This document shows positions 33,363 through 45,300 of a stretch of DNA of 64,000 nt, in pieces; position 1 is the first letter of the stretch, and each line of letters begins with the position of its first letter. Position numbers and translations under genes: made by a program. Origin of the DNA: Bugula neritina (Eukaryota > Bryozoa > Gymnolaemata > Cheilostomatida > Bugulidae); contig OZ037765.1 in NCBI GenBank assembly GCA_964035545.1, positions 17,416,698 to 17,480,697 of the forward strand, read 5' to 3'. Below the pieces are notes generated by a model that worked only from the letters and a program-made list of their open reading frames with translations, did not search any database and was not told the origin of the DNA.

Positions 33363-34116
33363 TCACCGGCTTTCCATGTACCGATCTCAGATCGATCTCA
33401 GGGAGATCGATCCATGGAAAGATGTCAAAGATCGATCTCAGTCGTTTTGAGCTGGTCGGTCTGTAGAGCTCGAACTCAGATCGATCTCAAGGCAATAGAC
33501 CATGGAAAGACGAAAGATCGATCCGAGAAGTAGAAAAATGACTGCTCGCTAAAATGTCGTCTGCTAATGAAAATGATAACTTATTGATAATTACTAAGCA
33601 AAGTACTTAATAATTAAGATAGCCACCTTTTCAAGTGGCAAAACTTTGACTTTCAGTAAAATGATTAAGAAAACTTAATTATGTGAAATTATAGACGGTA
33701 GAAGATACAAAAAGTGAGAGCATTTAAATTGAATTTAAACGACTAGTATAACGCACTGTCATTAGTTATTTGCTGCGTAATTTTAAGTCTAATAACGTCC
33801 CGTAAGTTTATGAATAAGCTGCACAACAGCTATCAATTTTATATAAGCTGTCAAGCTAAAATATTAAGATCAATTACCTTGAATTGGCCAAATTACTTCA
33901 TATTAAAAGCTTTACTGCGCAGAGTTTATAGCTGACGTTAAATTTTAGACTATGAAAATTTTGTTTTTCACCAGCAGTAGCTTTTATCACTCATGTGGAT
34001 GAAAAAATTATACAATTAATGTAGTCTTCACCTAAGAGGAGGCAACTCCGAGAGATCGATCTGACACTCTCATGGAAAAACGATCGATCTGAGATCGGTA
34101 CATGGAAAGCCCGTGA
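33363..34116. mobile_element. CACTA-like non-autonomous DNA transposon, copy 2
   Basis: A 754-bp copy of the element at 18319-19096, in the same orientation, collinear and highly similar throughout. It carries the same TCACCGGCTTTCCATGTACC left end and matching right end, with seven AGATCGATC-type motifs. It lacks a segment near the right end that copy 1 has (around 19031-19076), including two of the palindromes. Flanking trinucleotides are AAT and AAA, so a target duplication is not proven here. Confidence 0.75.
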
Positions 34117-35111
34117 AAGAAGCTTGACTGTATAGCCACACAGACGATTAAACATTTTACTTGATACAAGAAAATCAGTTGATTTCAGCCAGACTAGTGA
34201 AAATTAGCTTTCATGTCAGCACGGTGAATTTTTAAAGCAGGTTAGTTAAAACCATTTGTAACACTTTTTAAACGAATTTCATAAAACACGCTATTCGAAA
34301 TTTCACCATCAAATTTTTAGCTAACTTCAACTAAAATGAGTTGCTTTGACATTTACAAACACTACACATTTGTTATTTTGATTACTCATTTTTATGCTAT
34401 GTAGGTATATTCGGAAAAAAAACTTAATAAAATGAAAGTTTTCAACTGAATGTTGACGAGTATTACTTGGTTGTAAATCTACATTTTATGAGTAGGGTAT
34501 TAGGAGATTTGTTGGTGAGCTTTGCCCAGAAAATAATATATTGCAGTAGAGGGCATTTCCCTGTCAAGAAACTCTATTGGGAGAAGAATTGAAACTTTGG
34601 GCAATGCCATTCAACTGACCATAAAAATTCTGGTAAAGAAATTTCTGTATTCCTGCGTAGTCTTAGAATACTGATATATCAGATATTCCTATCTTGCAAT
34701 TATGGAATATGACATAGGACGGCCAGCTTAATCTTACAGAGGACTTTCTAGCTGACATTGTCCATAGCAAATGATACCAGGATATCTCTGATGGTTGTAC
34801 AGTTTAACTAATAATGTTCTTAAAGAAGACCCTTAGCACTGACATGTGTAAACATGCATGCTATACTTTTTGTGTATATATTATGCATATAATATAGTGT
34901 ATAATACCATGCTTTCTCATGTCTATTTATGCACAAGTAAATAAATTATGTTTGACCTTTTTAACATCTAATCTATGACGGAGCCTAGTTTTTTGTAGTT
35001 ACAATACATGTGGCCTGAAGTAATTATATAGATTTAGCTGTTTAGTAATTTGAAATAACTTAATTTGAAAGGCACTTATTCTGATGCCTATCATTTAAGC
35101 TAATTTTTAAA

Positions 35112-35146
35112 AGTGGCCCTTGGACTGAAAAGGTTGGGCACCTCTA
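35112..35146. mobile_element. hAT-like terminal inverted repeat
   Basis: Read on the minus strand, the end is TAGAGGTGCCCAACCTTTTC followed by AGTCCAAGGGCCAC. This fits the YARNG-type hAT terminus and the familiar CAGGGGTNNNCAACC family of non-autonomous hAT elements. The opposite end was not found, so only a terminus is claimed. An 8-bp duplication starting GTTTAAAT would be expected. Confidence 0.45.
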
Positions 35147-35479
35147 GTTTAAATCAAATGAGAATACCTCCAGCTAGTATATATTTGACTTTATTGGTAG
35201 TAGAGGTTATAAGAAATTTGATAACTTGCTCAATGCTTAGAAAGTTTACAGATCTTATCTTTGAAGGACAACTGACAAACAATGCCTCAAAGCCTTCAAC
35301 ATGATAAGCAAGTAACTTTCATTCTGGGTGATATGCCAAATCAGCTCATAACAACGTTATCACGGAATAAATTTTCTTTGACAAAGCACCCAATGGCAAG
35401 TTCTAACACAACCCAGAGTGATATATTTAACCTTTAACCCTGGTACTGGAAGAGATCTGAATGAACTTTGCCCTCTAAC

Positions 35480-38400
35480 GTAGCGTAATATGTGACCAGT
35501 CGCGACAAAACCGGGGATGTGGCGGCGTTTATAAAGTGTAGTAAATGAAGGTTTAATTTGGAAATACTTAAATTTGAAATTAATTTCCAGTTTTTAGGTT
35601 TTGAACTTTTCTAATACAAAGAAATCCAAGGATTTCAAAAATCATACTTTCGTAAGCATTTGATGATTCCTTCAGCTCTAAAATTGCATTTAAAGTTGGT
35701 AACTAAGGCATTCAATTTTTTAAATGATGAAAAAATTGCGAAGTTATCAAGTAAAGAAAGAAGACAATTTTAGTTATTTTCATAGCATGAGATCTTGCAA
35801 ATTTATTTTTTATCAAATGAATTTAGCTTACACCTCTTTCTTCGCATTGTCAGGAGCATCGTATTTAAAATCGAAGGCTAGTTTTAGTTTTTCATCGCGA
35901 TCCATCTAAAGTTAGCTTTTAAGTTACTGAGCTGTTTTGCCCTTTGGTGATAAATGCAAAACTTAATCTTTATCTTTAGCGTTCAAGCTTGAAAATCACA
36001 ACAATGCAGGTAATTATACTCAAAACCATCATTTACGCTACTAACTTAGAATTGTTGCTAGGATTATTTGTAGTTATTTTCTTATTAATATTCATACTGA
36101 TAATATCACTAGGAGTATGTCTATTCTATATTTATATTAGTAACTATTTAAATGACTCTCACTATGACTCACAGTTTGAGGTACGGTTACTCATAATGAT
36201 AATCATAATGAATATCATTCATGATTTACTGATACTGGTATTTGGCAGTAAAACCAAATGTAGCTCATTAATATTAATAGTATAACTTAAGTAATGATTA
36301 ATAATTAAATTCACTATTTGAGTCTGACTCTGAGTTTCGCCTTACTTACTTGATTTACTTGAAGATGCAATCACGTTAGACCACTAGATTAGCGTAAGCA
36401 CTTGATACTCATACTGATAGTATTATATTTATTGATTTATTCTATAGTTGATATTTAAATTTACATTGGAATTACTCTTAGTAACTTTTAGCCTCTGTCT
36501 TAGATTTTGTCAATACAGTTACTGATTACTGTTACGATTAACGGTTCCTTTTGTGATTTTTAAATTAGCTCAAAGTTTTATTTAAAATATAATGATAAAA
36601 TATTTATCACATTATGCAGGCTTACAGTTACTGTCAAAGCTCAATTGATAACCCTATTTATATTGATAAAAGCATCACCTCTAACCAAATTGAAATGGTA
36701 AATGTGATTAAATGTAAATGAGTATAATGATGAAATATTAATGCGAGTTCATGGTGATTCTATAGTTGACTGACTTAGTTCTTCAGTAAGTTACTTTTAG
36801 TCTTATTTAGTGAGTAGTAACACTAACTGAATGCATAAATAGTCTAAACTTTTTAATTTTATTATAAAGGATGAGCAAAAATTTATTCATATTTTAAAGT
36901 AATTTATTGAATTCAAATTGATTTTATAGTAAATGTCTGTAATAGATTCAGTTGCACTTAGCTAGCTTTTTTACTCAATTAAATGCTTGAGTGGTTAATA
37001 GACATTGCTTCAAAATTGCCAATTGCAGATATGCTAGATATTCAAGTGCATAATGTGTAATTTTACTGATAATACTATGTTAATATAGAATAATCCGATA
37101 TTCTGTACATTTTAGAAAGTGCACTTGTGAGGGCATTAGAGGGAAGACTTATACCTACACAACTCTACTACCTATCAATCTAACACTTCTAATGTAGACA
37201 CTCTGAATTTTGACTTGCAAGGTTATGGCTTCTGCTTATTTCATTCATAAAAAGGTTTGCAGTCTTTTAATGATGTGCTTGAAAATTTTCAACAATTTTT
37301 TAAATTTAAATTGTTCTGTTTAATTCAATAAATTTAGATGTTGATAAAATGCAGGATGACAATTAACTGCTGCTATAGTAGTACCACAAGAGTGTTTAAC
37401 CAACTAAATTTTTATAATATAACTGCATATAGTTTCTAATCAAGCTACCGTTTTCTTTTGTTATTTAAAAAAGTCAACATTGTACTTTCAGCTCTGGAAT
37501 AGACAATAGATGGGTAGATTGGCAGGATGGATGTCAAGTAGCAGCATCTGTAATTGTTAGAAAATCAGCTAATGATAGTGATGAAGCTTTTGCCACACAC
37601 ATGATGTTATGTGTTCATACTCCGTAAACTCATATTATGAAGACCAAGGAAGTAGAAAGATGAAAAGTGCCTTTTTTGCAAAAACCGTAGAAGCTACCTA
37701 ATTTTCTTCTCTTGATTAGAGTTAATTCAAGCACAATGGTTGTATCCAGGCTGGATTTTTTACTGCATTTAATTAATTAATTTTTTAAAATAATGTGTTT
37801 GATGTTTTAAATGTGAATATTAATGCCTAATAAAACTCAAACGTTCTAATAGCTGATTTTATGTTTATATTTTCAACATCAATTGCTAAATTTAGTTGCC
37901 GTTAGACATTATAAAGATATTTATGAATGAATCTCGAATGATCTCATAATAGTCAAATAATTTTCTCATAAGTGTTCTACTCATTAAGCAATAACTATGA
38001 AACAGCACAGCTCAATAGCTGCAGTTTGATATATTACACAATATATTAGAGGAGAGGAAGATATTCAATGTATAACAGGAAGCAGCTGCCATTTTGTTTT
38101 ATATGACTTCCTGCTGACTTGGATGCCTAATTTAAATATCTCAACACACAAACTTGCTGAAACATCCTCTTCTTTGCTGGAATTGTTAAACCTTTCATTA
38201 AATAAACAAAATAAAAAGCAAATTGACAAATGAATTAGACAAAAAGTTTGGCGGCCATATTTGACCTAATTTTTAGTTGAGGCAGCATGAAATTTAGTTT
38301 AACAGAAAGCCCAAATTTTCACAATTATTTTGGTACCAAATTTGTCACCATTCCTATTATACAAAGACCCGTTGCTAAGGCTTGTAAATTGTAAACAAAT

Positions 38401-38610
38401 AATTCTCAACTTATTCTAGAGTTGCCAACTTTAAATGCGATTTTCTCGAAACAGTAATTTAGAAATTCTAAAAACGTTAAGGTTTTTAAATATTAATATC
38501 TCGAGTTCTATTTATGCTAGAGACTTCAAATAAAGTGCAAAATGTTTGGAAAAGTCTGCTCTATCACTCCATAGTAATAACTAGGTTTTCAACATTTTAT
38601 ATACATCCCT
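35480..38610. other. DNA unique to the left copy of the duplication
   Basis: AT-rich DNA without recognisable genes; a hydrophobic open frame at 35989-36285 consists of A/T-rich cryptic repeat and is not credible. The right duplication copy lacks this whole stretch, so it is either an insertion here or a deletion there. No terminal repeats or target duplication were found. Confidence 0.5.
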
Positions 38611-39464
38611 TGTTTTGTGGTGCCAGGTCACATATACAGTTCTGGGCTCAGAATCCAATCAAATTTCTTTACCTCTTTACTAATGGATATTTTGCAACAG
38701 TTAAATGAAAGTGTTAGAATGTTGAATGACCTACTAAAAATTCTACAAATCGCCTAATAAAATAGGATTACATGCAGATAACAGTAGTTTCAAGAAAAGA
38801 GCCTAATCAGTATAACCAAAACGAGATAGATAGTTCTAACCACTGAACTAAAACTATACTAACTAACTATAATTCAATGGTTCTAACTACATAAATTTGG
38901 CTATAAATGTCACACCGTTTACTTCAGAGCAAAAGAACACCTGCTGAGGTAGCTGGTGATTGCAAACTATCAGACAAGCAGTAAACACTCATGTAGAAAG
39001 CTGATTCAAAGAAATGACTTGAGTGATTAGAATAACAATTCAATCACAATATAGTACATGCAGTACTGGCTGTAATGATGCTAATAGAATGTATTGTAAC
39101 TCGTATTATAATATTACTATTAGAAAAACAAAAATACCCAGTTGATGAGTACAAGAGGTGTAGATAATAATATTATAGCGTTGTTAATTTTAAATATTGT
39201 AATACATGTAAACAGTTGAAGTAAAAATAACACACAATGACTTGCAGAAAACTAAGAAATACTTCACATGGCAACCTATTACCAGTGGAAAACAAAGCAA
39301 TTTCTAAATAATGCAAATGTTCGTTCATACAAAATGCTTTCAAAAGTAAAAAATGAACAGTTTGGTCTACATTTAGATTCACAATTGCATCTTTGCTAGA
39401 ATGAAGCAACTTCAGTGGTTATACTGCTGAGTAGTTAATGCTGATTGTTTCAACTAGTACAAAT

Positions 39465-41631
39465 TTATTCCCAGTCTTTCTTTATATGCAGAACGAAGCT
39501 CCATTCGAGGTATTTGTTTTTGTCATCATCAGTGAAGCAACAGGCCATTCTGCAACAATTAATGATCATTCTACCAGTCATTCATCTGACAAATTTACAT
39601 CCAAATACAAGATAGTTTAAAATTGAGCAATAACAGGAAGCATACTACAACTGAGCTATAACGTATACCATTAGAGCAGCATACTACAACTGAGCTATAA
39701 TGTATACCATTAAAGCAGAAAAAATACATTCCAAAAAGCTAGAAAAACTTCAGAATTATTTAATTTGTCAGAACACTGTGGAAATAGAAACTATCAGTCT
39801 TTTATGAAAAACTTACAAGGGCTAATCAGCTAGCCTTCAAATCATTAGTAGACTTCTAGAACTACTATGAGAATATTTGGCAAATTTGACTCTCAGGACT
39901 TGAGCAATGGCTGTTTTTAGCAGTACTTCTTTTTCAAGAATGAATTTATTATAAAAACTAATTGAATTCTAAAGAATGCTGTGTGGGTCGGTAGGTTCTC
40001 ACTACTTCTCAAATAATTTGTGAGAAAATCAGTTTCGGAGAGGTAGTTCAACATATTATCTGATGCTAGACTGATGAATTTTACTTAAATTGTATTTTAA
40101 AAAATATGTACCATTAAAACGCTAACAATCTTATAGAGCAAAATAATTCAGAGTCCATAATATATATTATATTATAGGCAACATATAGTAGATGTTCAAC
40201 TAATGCCTTTATAGGCTTAAAGCTCTGTATTCATATTTTGAGTTGTTGAAGATATACATCAAAGTTATGTACAGTTACTTCTTACAGCGAAATTAATTAG
40301 ACAATACATGTACCCAGAAAGAAAAATCAATAATGATCAGGGCTTTAACCAAATGGCTTCTTAATAACGGAAGTACAATAAGCTAAGAACTCACTTGTAA
40401 GCACCTCTCATAAGCATTCCTGAGGGAGCCTCATCAACAGGAGTGATATAGCTCTGCTCCTCGCTCTTCGGGCCGTAACTACCAACCATGTGAGTAGTGG
40501 AGTCCACTATAATATAGCAACTAAACATAACCTGTGCACTCATAAGAAAAGGACTGGAAGCAAGTATTTCAGAGAAACGGATAAAAAATTGGCTTTTATT
40601 TTCCATTGTTATGCCCAGTGCCAATATTTCATAAAGCCAGTATCAGTTATATGCTTGACATAGACCAAGTGAAATAGAGCAAGTAGGTTCCACCGAGATC
40701 ATTAACCAACCTTTAATTCCTTTGCGGGAAGTTTTCATTATCAGTTTAAGCCCAGTTACAATTTCTCGTTGTACACAAAAATTAATTCTAAGCCTGTAAG
40801 TGGTGCCCTCTTTTATAGCAAAACTTTGATCTTTGAGGCTAGCGACATCACCTAAAAGAAACTTGCAGCTAAAATAATTTGTGGGTAAGCTGATGTGTAA
40901 AACAGAGCCTTACACAGTCTAATGCCTAACATACAGGTTTTTCATCACAATATCAAAAGCTTACATGTAAGATTCACAGAATGCATGAAGAGAGTCAACA
41001 TAGTGAAATTAGGTATTTTAATAAAATCGGAAGGTCATTTTAAAGTTGCATTTATTTCTATTTTGAGTTTTCAAAGGTATTTTAGTAGAGAGGCTTGAAT
41101 TCTCTCTCATTATTATGTAATTTCTTTATTTCCATTAATGAAAGCACTAATTTCTGTTCTCACCAGTAAGATTTAGAGTGGAATCTTCACGGCCCTCAAC
41201 GACTAATGAGATACTCTGCACCCTAACAGTTCTAGGATCTTCTGGCCCTGTGAATTGTAATTAAACTTACATAAGTTTGCACCAACAGAAAAAAATTCCA
41301 CTACTTTCTAAACCAGAAACAGCATCATTTAAAAGTATTCAGAGTGACAATTAGCATTAAGCCATTGCGCTGTTCAGTAAAATCTCGTCTCATAACAAAA
41401 TAATAATCAATATTTTTACTAAAATTACACTTGAAATTACTTACAGAACACGTTGTCAGCACCCACTGCTGAACCTAATAGCTGAGCTTTATATTTTTGA
41501 AGACTTTCATCTTCAGCATCCTGTTCCAGCATCTCATTCATGGACTTCTCTGCTGGAGGTTTATAACCTGGAGTAGCATCTATATCATCTTCAACATTCA
41601 CCGTTGGCACATGATCATCTGCTTCAGCCAT
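39465..41631 (-). CDS. Rho GDP-dissociation inhibitor (RhoGDI)
   Basis: Five exons in transcript order: 41631-41445, 41247-41164, 40851-40711, 40506-40395 and 39549-39465, joining to 609 nt (202 aa), the normal family length. RhoGDI extracts prenylated Rho, Rac and Cdc42 from membranes and holds them GDP-bound in the cytosol. The N-terminal arm (about residues 20-55) has [20 protein letters not shown] and [11 protein letters not shown], the switch-binding helices. The immunoglobulin-like prenyl-pocket domain follows, with [51 protein letters not shown] and the terminal IKKDWE. All splice phases agree. It shares a 3-kb duplicated block with a broken paralogue 13 kb to the right. Confidence 0.96.
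39640..39717. repeat. 39-bp tandem duplication
   Basis: Two adjacent 39-bp units (39640-39678 and 39679-39717) starting GCATACTACAACTGAGCTAT, differing at two positions. The corresponding place in the right duplication copy (about 52.70-52.75 kb) has only one unit, so the tandem step probably followed the segmental duplication. It lies in intron 4 of the RhoGDI gene. Confidence 0.8.
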
Positions 41632-41841
41632 TGCTCTACAGTTCTACCTATATTAGCATATTTAGTGAGAGCAAAGCATAGATATAATAAGTTTTTTAAT
41701 AGCTCTTATACTTGCAAAATACTTGATTTAAGAATATATCATTGTAAAAGTAGAACTGTGCCAAACCTTACATAAACAAAACTACTTAAAACAAAACTTC
41801 TTGTATTGGATCAATACTGAATGCTTATAAAAGGTCAGCAA

Positions 41842-42059
41842 AAGGGTGCAGCCGTGGTCTAAGGGTTAAAGTGTTTGGCTTAGCAAACACAAAGTTATGG
41901 GTCTGATCTCCAGTAAAGGCCATTGGTGATGTTAGGAAGAGCATCCAGTCATAATTGCTCCTTCGCCACATAAATGAATAAGTCCTCAGCCCGATTTAAA
42001 AAAACCGCTCCATGGGGGGTTTCCCACAGGAATGGCGAATATAAATTTGAGTTTTTTTC
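41842..42059 (+). mobile_element. tRNA-related SINE with target-site duplication
   Basis: A 218-bp insertion flanked by ATAAAAGGTCAGCAA (41827-41841) and ATAAAAGATCAGCAA (42060-42074), a 15-bp target duplication with one change. The 5' part has an A-box-like TGGTCTAAGGG and a degenerate B-box (GGTCTGATCTCC) spaced as in tRNA-derived promoters. The body contains CATTGGTGATGTTAGGAAGA and GCATCCAGTCATAATTGCTC. It is related to the element at 15008-15275. It lies just upstream of the RhoGDI gene. Confidence 0.8.
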
Positions 42060-42074
42060 ATAAAAGATCAGCAA

Positions 42075-44200
42075 GATCACACACTACACCAACAGCTGCA
42101 GGGAATGTTCTGGCATTAGCTAAAATTAAAAATGCTGGTCTGAGTCCCTAATTAGGAAAATCTAATTAAGTTATGAATTGAGGAATAGCCAAAAGATGCA
42201 AGACCCAAGAGTTGCCAAGCAGTCTAGTAAGCCTTTTTGAGCTAAAATATCATTAAGAATAGAGAAGTTTGATAATAACTGCATAATGATGATTGTGATG
42301 CATGCCACTAGTAATAGCCCATATAAATCACTGAATTTCACAGTAATAGCATTAACCTAAACTTAAGAGTTAAACACAGCTATAGTTCATAGTTGACATT
42401 TGACTAAAAATGTATAGCCATACTAATACACATATTGATATTCATATAATTTCTTGTCAGTTTAAAACATACAAAACTAAACTCTAGCATATAACTACCA
42501 TTATGATAATAACTATCATCATATAGTTATACAAGCAATTTTATGTTATTGTTAATGTTGATAGTTATATTGATGATGATTATCACAAGTATCACTATTA
42601 CTATTAGTATTATTAAACTTACTAGCAGCATCACTAGCAGTTATGAGTTAATGTTATCGAATAACTATAAGTTATACTTATTAAGTGTCACACTAAATTA
42701 AAATGTGAGTAAAAGACTAAAAGTAAGAGTATGACTATGACTATAACAACCAATTAACTTTAAAAATATGTAATAGTATAAGTATCACTTGAGACTGAGT
42801 AACTAGCTCAATATTATTAGCATTACTAAAATTTCTATTACAGTATTAGAGATTTCCTTTTAGAGTAAAACTAAAAGTACATGAGTAATAGTTTAAGTGA
42901 TAACAGATAAGATTAAGTCATAAAAACAACCAAGATCTTTAATGACTAAGTTATTCAAAGTCTAAAAGGTATCAGCATAAATATGTTTATAAGTTACTGT
43001 CAGGGTGTCAATCTAATCTATTATTTAATACACTGAAACTAAAACTAATACTAATAGTAATGGGCAATAGCGCATTGCCATTAATGAACCTGGTAAAGTA
43101 CGGAAGAAGGAAGACTACGGAACGGAATTAATGGAGAAAATGAGATCTGCATAACGTAGAATTTCTGCAGATTTCGCGCAGAATGTTAGCCTTCAATCTT
43201 TATGTATATAGCCTTTTGAACAGCTCAAAAGGCTATATAATAAATATAATATAATATATATAATATAATATATTGTCATCAACCGCACTGTAAAAATAAG
43301 TTTGTTGGAAGGCTGTAGCGATATTATTAGAAAGCTGCTAGAAGCAGCATGAAGTTTGTAGACACTGAGCGCAGGAAATTTGAAGATTTAACCTAAATCC
43401 CTAACTCTTGACACGAGACTCTAAACTATTGCATTCAGTGACCAGAAACTCGGTGCTGCTTCTATCAATTTTTTTATCATTATGTCATAGGATAGGGAAA
43501 TAGCTCGTAATTATTAAAATCTATAAAACGCAACTGCTAACTCCCAGTGGCCATGGAGTTAAAAACTGAAAAATTCTGTGTAACTTCAAATTAGTGTAAT
43601 CTATTTAGCGAATCATTGATTTGCAGTTTTGTTTCATAACAACTACTTATAGTAATACTAATAGTAATGATTAATGACTAATACTAATAGTAATAATTAT
43701 AATAATAATAATATTAATATCAATATGTACTTCAACTTGCAGTTGTAGTTAAACTTAAAGTTAGTGAGTTGAATGGGAATCACTAAATCTAATCAGTTAT
43801 TTATACTTATAGTTATGCTTCTAGTTCTTGTTAATGATTTTTATGTTAAATTTTTATTGGAATTTGAAAACAGTAACTGTAAGTGTAACTCTTACAGTTA
43901 CTCTGGGTGACTTTAAGTCTAACATTACATATTGATATTGATGGAGGTAATTAATTAATTCGCTTTCAAATAACTGGGTCTGTTAGTGTTACTGTTAGTA
44001 TCGGTAGCTGTAACACTAGCTGTAAAAGTATCTCACTACCATAATCATTACTTGTTAAACTTTTAGTTTTAATTTTAGCCTTTGGCTTTAGACTTACTTT
44101 TGTTCTTAGCTCTTTACTTTTAGTTTTACAGTTAGTGTTACCTTTACTCATTTAGTCTTACTTTTTATTTTATATTGTGGGAGATTTTGGAAGTTATTAT
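42075..44200. other. Intergenic DNA, cryptic repeats and a hairpin
   Basis: Triplet-textured sequence (ACTATTAGTATTATT-like) lies at 42.56-42.64, 43.04-43.07 and 43.64-43.72 kb. A hairpin at about 43206-43239 has arms TATAGCCTTTTGA and TCAAAAGGCTATA around ACAGC, followed by an ATATAATATA-rich tract to about 43275. No gene was recognised. Confidence 0.5.
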
Positions 44201-44222
44201 CACTATGTTCTGGAAAGTGTCT

Positions 44223-44541
44223 GGTAAAAATGGCACAGGTAATTATGGCAAAGGTAATAATGGCACAAATGGCGAGGTAATGTTGGTAAAATTGGCACAT
44301 TTTCAATATTAGGGGGTGGGATCGAGGGTTTGAGTTTGGGTTTGGCTTTAAAGGTTTGAGTTTTGGGTAGAGTTTGGTAAAATGTTACATCAGTGTGTCG
44401 CTTTTACCTACTTTTCCGTTTGTGCTCTTATTACCTGTGTCATTATTACCTGTACCATTATCACCTGTGCCATTATTACCTGTGCCATTATTACTTGCGC
44501 CATTATTACCTGTGCCATTTTTACCTGTGCCATTTTTACCT
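44223..44541. repeat. Inverted array of 15-bp GTGCCATTATTACCT units
   Basis: The right arm (about 44430-44541) holds about seven tandem units of GTGCCATTATTACCT with small variants. The left arm (44223-44300) holds three or four units in inverse orientation (GGTAAAAATGGCACAGGTAA). A G/T-rich centre (GTTTGAGTTTGGGTTTGG) separates them. The 12-mer GTTCTGGAAAGT occurs just outside each arm (44207-44218 and 44548-44559). It looks like a mobile element with repeat-array termini. Confidence 0.6.
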
Positions 44542-44621
44542 AACATAGTTCTGGAAAGTTTTAGAATGCATCAATTTCTTAGCTATCTTTCTGAATGCCT
44601 CAAATGTTGTTATTATAGTTA

Positions 44622-44997
44622 AGGCCTGGCCTCACGATCGTGAGAATCAAATTAAATCGTGTGACGGTTTTTGTGAGTTATCCTTTCGTTATGACCAGCC
44701 ACACACTCGTCAAATGAAACACATAATAAATAGTCTGTGAATGAGTCTTGCACGAGGTACAAACAGCAGAAAATTGCCAAATAGAAAAACGTGGTAGAAA
44801 CGAAATAATTACTGTTGCTAAAATTCTATTGACCAATCAAATGGTAGTTGTCCATTGTGATTTTTCGTCCATCGTCATCGTTGTGTACACCCAACGAAGA
44901 CGGTTTCGTTTGAATTCCCTCAAATTTTCTCGTACTAATGTTTTTTCGTGTCAAATAGACGATTTTGTGTGATTCTCACGATCGTGAGGCCAGGCCT
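44622..44997. mobile_element. PIF/Harbinger-like MITE
   Basis: A 376-bp element bounded by 28-bp perfect terminal inverted repeats (AGGCCTGGCCTCACGATCGT then GAGAATCA), continuing imperfectly inward. It is flanked on both sides by TTA (44619-44621 and 44998-45000), matching the TWA target duplication of PIF/Harbinger elements. Each repeat contains the palindrome CTCACGATCGTGAG. There is no transposase; the open frame inside is incidental. Confidence 0.85.
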
Positions 44998-45084
44998 TTA
45001 AGCTCTTGGCGTAGTAGATTGTTCATTTTTCTTTGTCTACTTTTCTTTTGTTTATGTAAACCCTTTTTTGCCGGTTGGAGTCCG

Positions 45085-45300
45085 ACTGTGGAATATTGTA
45101 AAATTCTTTCCCTGAATTCTAGAGTATAAAAGGAGGCCAGCTTCTAGCTGTAGAATTAGTCTGCAGCTGGGGCTCATTGGAGGAGGACCCACCATAAAGA
45201 CTACTACACACACTACTATCAATAAAGATATAATAAATATATATTTAAACTAAGATACTCTCTGCTTTTTTACTCACTTACAAGGAGTTATGTTCTCCAC
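45085..45300 (+). mobile_element. Possible solo LTR (TATA box to poly(A) signal)
   Basis: TATAAAAG at 45125-45132 is followed about 90 bases later by AATAAA at 45221-45226, in a stretch with higher GC than its flanks. This U3-R-U5-like spacing suits a retrotransposon LTR. TG...CA ends and a 5-bp target duplication were not pinned down. The alternative is a TATA promoter with an upstream untranslated exon of the Lifeguard gene, whose ATG is 0.8 kb downstream. Confidence 0.35.

Larger units (their letters stand above)
35185..41800. repeat. Segmental duplication, left copy (RhoGDI-containing)
   Basis: Blocks 35185-35340 and about 38630-41800 align collinearly with 51485-51650 and 51670-54660, in exons, introns and flanks. 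Shared landmarks include GTTAGAATGTTGAATGACCT versus GTTAGAATGTTGGATGACCT and TAGGATTACATGCAGATAA. About 3 kb between 35.48 and 38.6 kb is present only in this copy. Confidence 0.9.

Noticed and set aside
35989-36285. 98-aa hydrophobic open frame
   Set aside because: Composition follows the A/T triplet texture of the region; no family pattern and no splice support.
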